Assembly: GCA_044229235.1 (NCBI GenBank)
Contig: JBGATH010000010.1
Coordinates: 37,008-101,007, forward strand
Length of the DNA stretch: 64,000 nucleotides
Reading direction: 5' to 3'
Source of the DNA: UKL13-2 sp044229235
Lineage (GTDB): Bacteria > Pseudomonadota > Gammaproteobacteria > Burkholderiales > Usitatibacteraceae
The position numbers and the translations under genes are program-made. The notes under the pieces are model-generated. The model was not told the origin of the DNA and did not search any database. It worked only from the letters and a program-made list of their open reading frames with translations. This document shows, piece after piece, positions 63,081 through 64,000 of the stretch (the first letter of the stretch is position 1; each line of letters begins with the position of its first letter).

Positions 63081-64000
63081 CACGCCGCCAGTTCGCTGAT
63101 GGTCTGTCGCGTGGCGTCGACCAGTTCAGCGAACTCAGCATCCGTGACGACATAGGGCGGCATGAAATACACCGTCCTGCCGATCGGCCGCAGCAGCATT
63201 CCATGCCGCAGCGCCGCGGCAAAAAACTCACGCGCAAACTGCGGCCGCGTCGCGCGCACCTCGAATGCCCAGATCATGCCGGTCTGCCTGAAGTTCTCGA
63301 CGCGCGGATCGGACAAGAGCGGCGCGCACAGCGATGCAAATCGCCGCGCCGTGTCGCGGTTGACGGCGAGGATGTCATCGTCGGCGAAGATCTCCAGCGT
63401 GGCCAGCGCCGCGCGACAGGCCAGCGCGCTGCCGGTGTAGGAGTGCGAATGCAGGAAACCGCGCGCGGCTTCATCGTCGTAAAACGCCGCATACACCGCT
63501 TCTGTCGTCAGCACGCAGGACAGCGGCAGGTAGCCGCCGGTAAGGCCTTTGGACAGGCACAGGAAGTCGGGCCGTATGGCGGCCTGTTCATACGCGAACA
63601 TGGTGCCGGTGCGGCCGAAGCCAGTCATGATTTCATCGGCGATCAGATGCACGCCGTACTGGTCACACAGCGCGCGTGCGCCCTGCACGTAGCCCGGCGC
63701 GTACATGCGCATGCCGGCGGCGCCCTGCACCAGCGGCTCGATGATCAGCGCGGCAATGTCCTGGTGCTGCGTCGCGAGCAACTGTTCCAGCGCTTCGAGG
63801 GCGCCGGGCCGGGTGGGGAAGGGCACGCGCAGGTTGTTGTTCAGGAGTGGCCCGTAGGCATCGCGAAACACCGCCACATCGGTCACGGCCAGTGCGCCCA
63901 GCGTTTCACCGTGATAGCTGCCCTCGATGCTGACGAACTTCTGCTTCTCCGGCCGTCCGGTGTTTCGCCAGAAGTGAAAGCTCATTTTCAGCGCGATCTC
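63080..64000 (-). CDS. bioA: adenosylmethionine-8-amino-7-oxononanoate aminotransferase BioA (N-terminus cut by window edge)
   Basis: Biotin-synthesis aminotransferase using S-adenosylmethionine as amino donor (class III, PLP-dependent). About 306 C-terminal residues are present. Motifs include SIEGSYHGETLGALAVTDVA, HLIADEIMTGFGRTGTMFAY, the PLP-lysine region LCLSKGLTGGYLPLS and HSYTGSALACRAALATLEIF. The 5' end lies beyond base 64000. It overlaps dacB by one base. The pairing of biotin and cell-wall genes is not functionally obvious. Confidence 0.95.
   Translation of the reverse strand, partial: EIALKMSFHFWRNTGRPEKQKFVSIEGSYHGETLGALAVTDVAVFRDAYGPLLNNNLRVPFPTRPGALEALEQLLATQHQDIAALIIEPLVQGAAGMRMYAPGYVQGARALCDQYGVHLIADEIMTGFGRTGTMFAYEQAAIRPDFLCLSKGLTGGYLPLSCVLTTEAVYAAFYDDEAARGFLHSHSYTGSALACRAALATLEIFADDDILAVNRDTARRFASLCAPLLSDPRVENFRQTGMIWAFEVRATRPQFAREFFAAALRHGMLLRPIGRTVYFMPPYVVTDAEFAELVDATRQTISELAA

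Overview
The window is 64 kb of GC-rich (roughly 60-65%) bacterial chromosome, densely coded on both strands. The gene set points to a Gram-negative proteobacterium, most likely a betaproteobacterium. It has a TonB-dependent receptor, a PEP-CTERM protein, the SOS mutasome imuA-imuB-dnaE2, argH divergent from an algZ/algR-type pair, ubiB, a class II (B12-dependent) ribonucleotide reductase and a Hyf-like membrane complex. No rRNA, tRNA or CRISPR array was seen. Species is not assigned.

Layout. 1-8.7 kb: dcp (cut by the window edge), a secreted protein, a TonB receptor, katG and yaiI. 8.7-13 kb: a large Asp-box lipoprotein, a periplasmic protein and a PEP-CTERM protein. 13.1-19.6 kb: an SOS operon reading leftward (imuA, imuB, dnaE2) with a LexA box next to imuA. 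It is interrupted by a DUF559 endonuclease gene bracketed by a G/C-rich repeat family and by a fossil copy of the dnaE2 start. 19.7-22.7 kb: small membrane proteins and an IS3-family element. 22.8-29.1 kb: nrdJ, ubiB and a sodium:solute symporter. 30.1-43.8 kb: three LytS-type kinase / LytTR regulator modules. The first two are separated by a 960-bp repeat-rich non-coding region. Between the second and third lie a 'selenodomain-associated' glycosyltransferase cluster and argH. 43.9-49 kb: a BASS transporter, deoD, a cytochrome c, and a LysR regulator divergent from a doxX-gst-dioxygenase group. 49-56.3 kb: a six-gene energy-converting-hydrogenase-related (Ehr) operon whose large subunit lacks the Ni-Fe cysteines. 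56.4-64 kb: an OmpR-type regulator, a MASE1 hybrid kinase, an EAL protein, dacB and bioA (cut by the window edge).

The most unusual feature is the intergenic repeat content. (1) About ten copies of a CCCCCTTT/AAAGGGGG element exist in short and long forms. Two long copies have hairpin stems of different sequence that remain fully paired. (2) Six copies occur of a ~70-bp element with inverted ends reading CCAGCACTGGCGCG / CGCGCCAGTGCTGG. (3) A two-hairpin element lies in front of two LytTR regulator genes, and a 107-bp tandem repeat lies behind one of them. At three loci (dnaE2 and two LytTR genes) the start of the adjacent gene is duplicated across the repeat, leaving a fossil gene start upstream of the working gene. 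A DUF559 nuclease gene whose N-terminus and stop codon are built from repeat 1 suggests, as an untested hypothesis, a nuclease-linked repeat-propagation system comparable in logic to REP/RAYT.
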